Assembly: GCF_000003855.2 (NCBI RefSeq)
Contig: NW_003101679.1
Location: 502,691 to 566,690 of the forward strand
Source: Blastomyces gilchristii SLH14081
Lineage: Eukaryota; Ascomycota; Eurotiomycetes; Onygenales; Ajellomycetaceae
Direction: 5' to 3'
DNA: 64,000 nt
In this document: piece by piece, positions 61,570 to 64,000 of the stretch
How the letters are laid out: each line of letters starts with the position of its first letter
How positions within the stretch are numbered: the first letter of the stretch is position 1
The notes under the pieces: model-generated
The model's input: only the letters and a program-made list of their open reading frames with translations
What the model was told of the DNA's origin: nothing
Database searches by the model: none
Position numbers and translations under genes: made by a program

Positions 61570-64000
61570 AGAGCTTATAATCTCACTTCTCTGAGTCAAT
61601 AATTTCTTTGATCTGATATTCTCTTTCACTCTCTAATACTTTACAGACAGAGTGATGAGTCATAGAATTCTCTTCTAAGAATTTCTTATATTCACAGAGT
61701 AAAGAGACATAAAAAACATTATATATCTGTAACTCAGGTGACAGTTTCAATCTGTAGAACTGTGAGCTAACTTTCTTCATAATCTTGTAAGACTCTGTCT
61801 GCAAGAGATTCAGCTTCTTACTAGATCTCTATATAATAATGTTTTCTAAACTCAGTCAGACTCTATCATCTTTCTTAAAACTCTTTATAATATACTTGAA
61901 GTCATAGTATCTCTTCTGATACTCTTGAGCCTTTCTCAAGAATTTACAGACTTTCTCCCAGATCTTCTGAATTCTCTCAGCTCATTCACAGGCATTATCA
62001 CACTCTATAGTGTACTCTCACAGATCTATCAAGATCATTCACAGATGAGTCTTAGTGAGCATCTCAAAGAGAGTTTTGCCTGTGCTGACATGCTTTGAGT
62101 TGTTGTATATAAACTTCATAAGTAATAATCAATGCACTCAGTCATTCTGATTGTAATTAACAAAGTACTGCAGATACTGTTTTAATATACTCATCAGATG
62201 TTCTGTCTGATCATCTGTCTGTTGATAAAAAGCTATACTTAGATCTCATAAGATCTTCAGTATAGTCATCAAATCAGATCAGAACTCTTCTGTGAAGATT
62301 GATTCTCTGTCTGAGATAATATTCACAGACAATTCATGCAACTGAATCACATCACAGACAAAGATATGAGTCAAATTCTTTGACTTCAAGTTCTTACAGA
62401 TGAATATAAAGTGTGTTATCTTGATAAAGCAATTCACTATCATCAGCACACTGTCAAAACAGGCATCATATATGTTCTTGCTTTCAGAGAGGCTCACAAG
62501 AGTATTCATTTCTAGCTGTTCTCAAGGTTTTCACAGAATAAGTAGAGAAGTAAGTTCTTTATATAATCTGAACTGCACTATCTGTGAATCCTGATAAATA
62601 GTATAAGAATTCACTATCTTCTTCACAAGTCCTTGCATCTTCAGTCAGAAGTATTTTCTTATAAGCAACTCATAAGTTCTAGTATCTATAAAATGACCTG
62701 TTAGAGAAGAGTCATGATATCTTTTAATAAGTTCTATACATAGAAACTCATTCACAGGCATATAAATCCAGCTCTCTCTTTGCAAGAGGTCATTTAAGTC
62801 TCTTCAATTCTTTATTTCTGCAGGATTAATCCCTGTTATAAGCAGTTTCTGAATATACTGAGTATATTCATTCTTCAGTTACAGTTCAGACAATCTGAAT
62901 AGAAGATCTTATAAAGACTTATACTCTGTTTTTTCTTACATCAGGTCTTCTACAGTACTTCTTAAAGTCTGCAAACTCTTCAGATTATAGATACTCTCTT
63001 CAAGAATTCTTGCAGAGATTCTCAGAGTGTTAACTCTCAGTATTATAGAGAGTAGTTGTACAGGCTTCTTTTCTTTCTCTTTCTTCTTCTCTTACAGAGA
63101 ATTGAAAGACTCTTCAGTCAATCTCTTTATAACACTCAGTCTGAGTATTCTGTGAAGCTTTTCTGTCTTCTCTAGTCTCTCTGTGTCTGTTATCCTGATC
63201 TTCTTAACATAGTCTGATCTGTGAGAGAGTTCATCTGCTGAGTTCTTAATTCTCTTAATATATTCTATCTTGAATCAGAACTCACTCAGTCTCTGAGCTC
63301 AGCAAATCTATCACTGTAAGAGTTTCTTAATTGAAGTAAACTGTTGTAAGCTATTATGATCAGTTCTAACAGTAATCACTGTTATAAGACTCTTGAAGTA
63401 GTGATATTAGTGACAGAAGAATTTCACTATTATAAGATGCTTCTGATTATGAATGTCATAGTTGATCTTCATAAGTTACATCTTCTGTGAGAAAAAGATC
63501 ACTGAAACTCAGTTCTTATTTAACTATAGTTATAAGACTATTTCTGAAATTATAAAGAAGAAGACATCTGTCTTCAATCTGATTAAGAGTAAGAGATTAA
63601 AGTGAAACAGTATCACTATGTCTGTGAATATCTATTTCAATCTTATAAAGACTCTGTGAGCTTCTAAGATAAGAAAGTTCTTATAGTTCTCTCTTCTTAA
63701 TAATCTTTTCATTCTTTATTCATGAAATGACTTCTTCTTATTTTCATTCTTCAGTATGTCTGTAAGAGTTAAGAAGATTCTTATAAATACAAAGATAAAT
63801 CATCTATAGAAATTCACAAAGCTCAGAAAGATCTGAATCTTATAAATACTAGTTAACTTCAGTCATGATAGAATAGTCTCAATTCATGAAGATTTCATCT
63901 GAATATCATCTATGATGATTACATATTTTAGAAAATTAATTCAGTGAGTACTGAAGTTGTACTTTATAAGCTTAATATACAGTTCTGCCTCATTTAAGAT
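61570..64000 (-). pseudogene. G4 pol: RNase H, integrase, C-terminal region
   Basis: Minus strand. RNase H end: TVRTDHNSLQQFTSIKKL at about 63390-63330. Integrase zinc-binding region (RYHDSSLTGHF at about 62740-62700) and core (IVNCFIKITHFIFICKNLKS and IISDRESIFTEEF, 62279-62509). C-terminal VSSQFYRLKLSPELQIYNVF, then a chromodomain-like EREYQIKEIIDSEK (61583-61804). RT would start near the right edge. Confidence 0.78.

Larger units (their letters stand above)
59344..64000 (-). mobile_element. Gypsy G4, 3' part, runs off the window
   Basis: Inserted in the RT of G1-c; begins TGTAAGAATAAGTGC. Gag-pol is on the minus strand, so the 3' LTR is at the left, but only one copy is in view and its inner end cannot be fixed. 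Positions 59344-61570 are LTR plus a long 3' internal region; pol follows. Confidence 0.75.

Noticed and set aside
9058..64000. CRISPR array, prophage or bacterial operon
   Set aside because: No regularly spaced short repeats and no bacterial gene structure; all repeats resolve into eukaryotic transposons.
9058..64000. Centromere or telomere-proximal core
   Set aside because: An AT-rich nested-transposon block would fit either, but no telomere repeat or centromere-specific feature is visible.

Overview
The window looks like a filamentous ascomycete. Short GT-AG introns, an intron-rich ARPC3 gene, a fungal RFC3 orthologue and a fungal histidine acid phosphatase point to Eurotiomycetes. The sharp split between a GC-balanced gene block and a large AT-rich, repeat-derived block recalls Onygenales such as Blastomyces. 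The genus is an inference, not something the sequence proves.

Positions 1-9057 are the gene block. It holds a secreted histidine acid phosphatase (minus, running off the left edge, with an apparent 1-bp frameshift), replication factor C subunit 3 (minus, five exons), the ARPC3 subunit of the Arp2/3 complex (plus, six exons, the first only 6 nt), and an intronless MFS transporter (minus). RFC3 and ARPC3 are divergent and share a 452-bp promoter region. No gene is supported between about 7580 and 9057.

Positions 9058-64000 are AT-rich, almost free of CpG and poor in CC/GG. I read them as one stack of transposable elements inserted into each other and then mutated by a RIP-like process. Matching element ends and target-site duplications (TSDs) give the order. 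A Gypsy remnant (G1-a) holds MITE-2, which holds Gypsy G2-a. G2-a is broken by MITE-1, by Gypsy G1-b (itself split by the 7.6-kb LINE-A), by Gypsy G3-a, by a tRNA-derived SINE (itself split by a second SINE) and by LINE-B. LINE-B is broken by Gypsy G2-b, a Copia element, a 5'-truncated LINE-C (holding Gypsy G3-b) and Gypsy G1-c (holding Gypsy G4, which runs off the right edge). The right ends of G1-a, MITE-2, G2-a, LINE-B, G1-c and G4 lie outside the window, so those containments rest on one junction each.

None of the element genes is intact. Recognisable are Gypsy gag zinc knuckles, protease, RT, RNase H, integrase and (G3) a chromodomain; Copia protease, integrase, RT and RNase H; and LINE ORF1 zinc knuckles plus ORF2 endonuclease, RT and RNase H. 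The most unusual item is a long, conserved cysteine-rich reading frame on the strand opposite gag-pol, next to the 3' LTR, in family G2, with a possible counterpart in G4.
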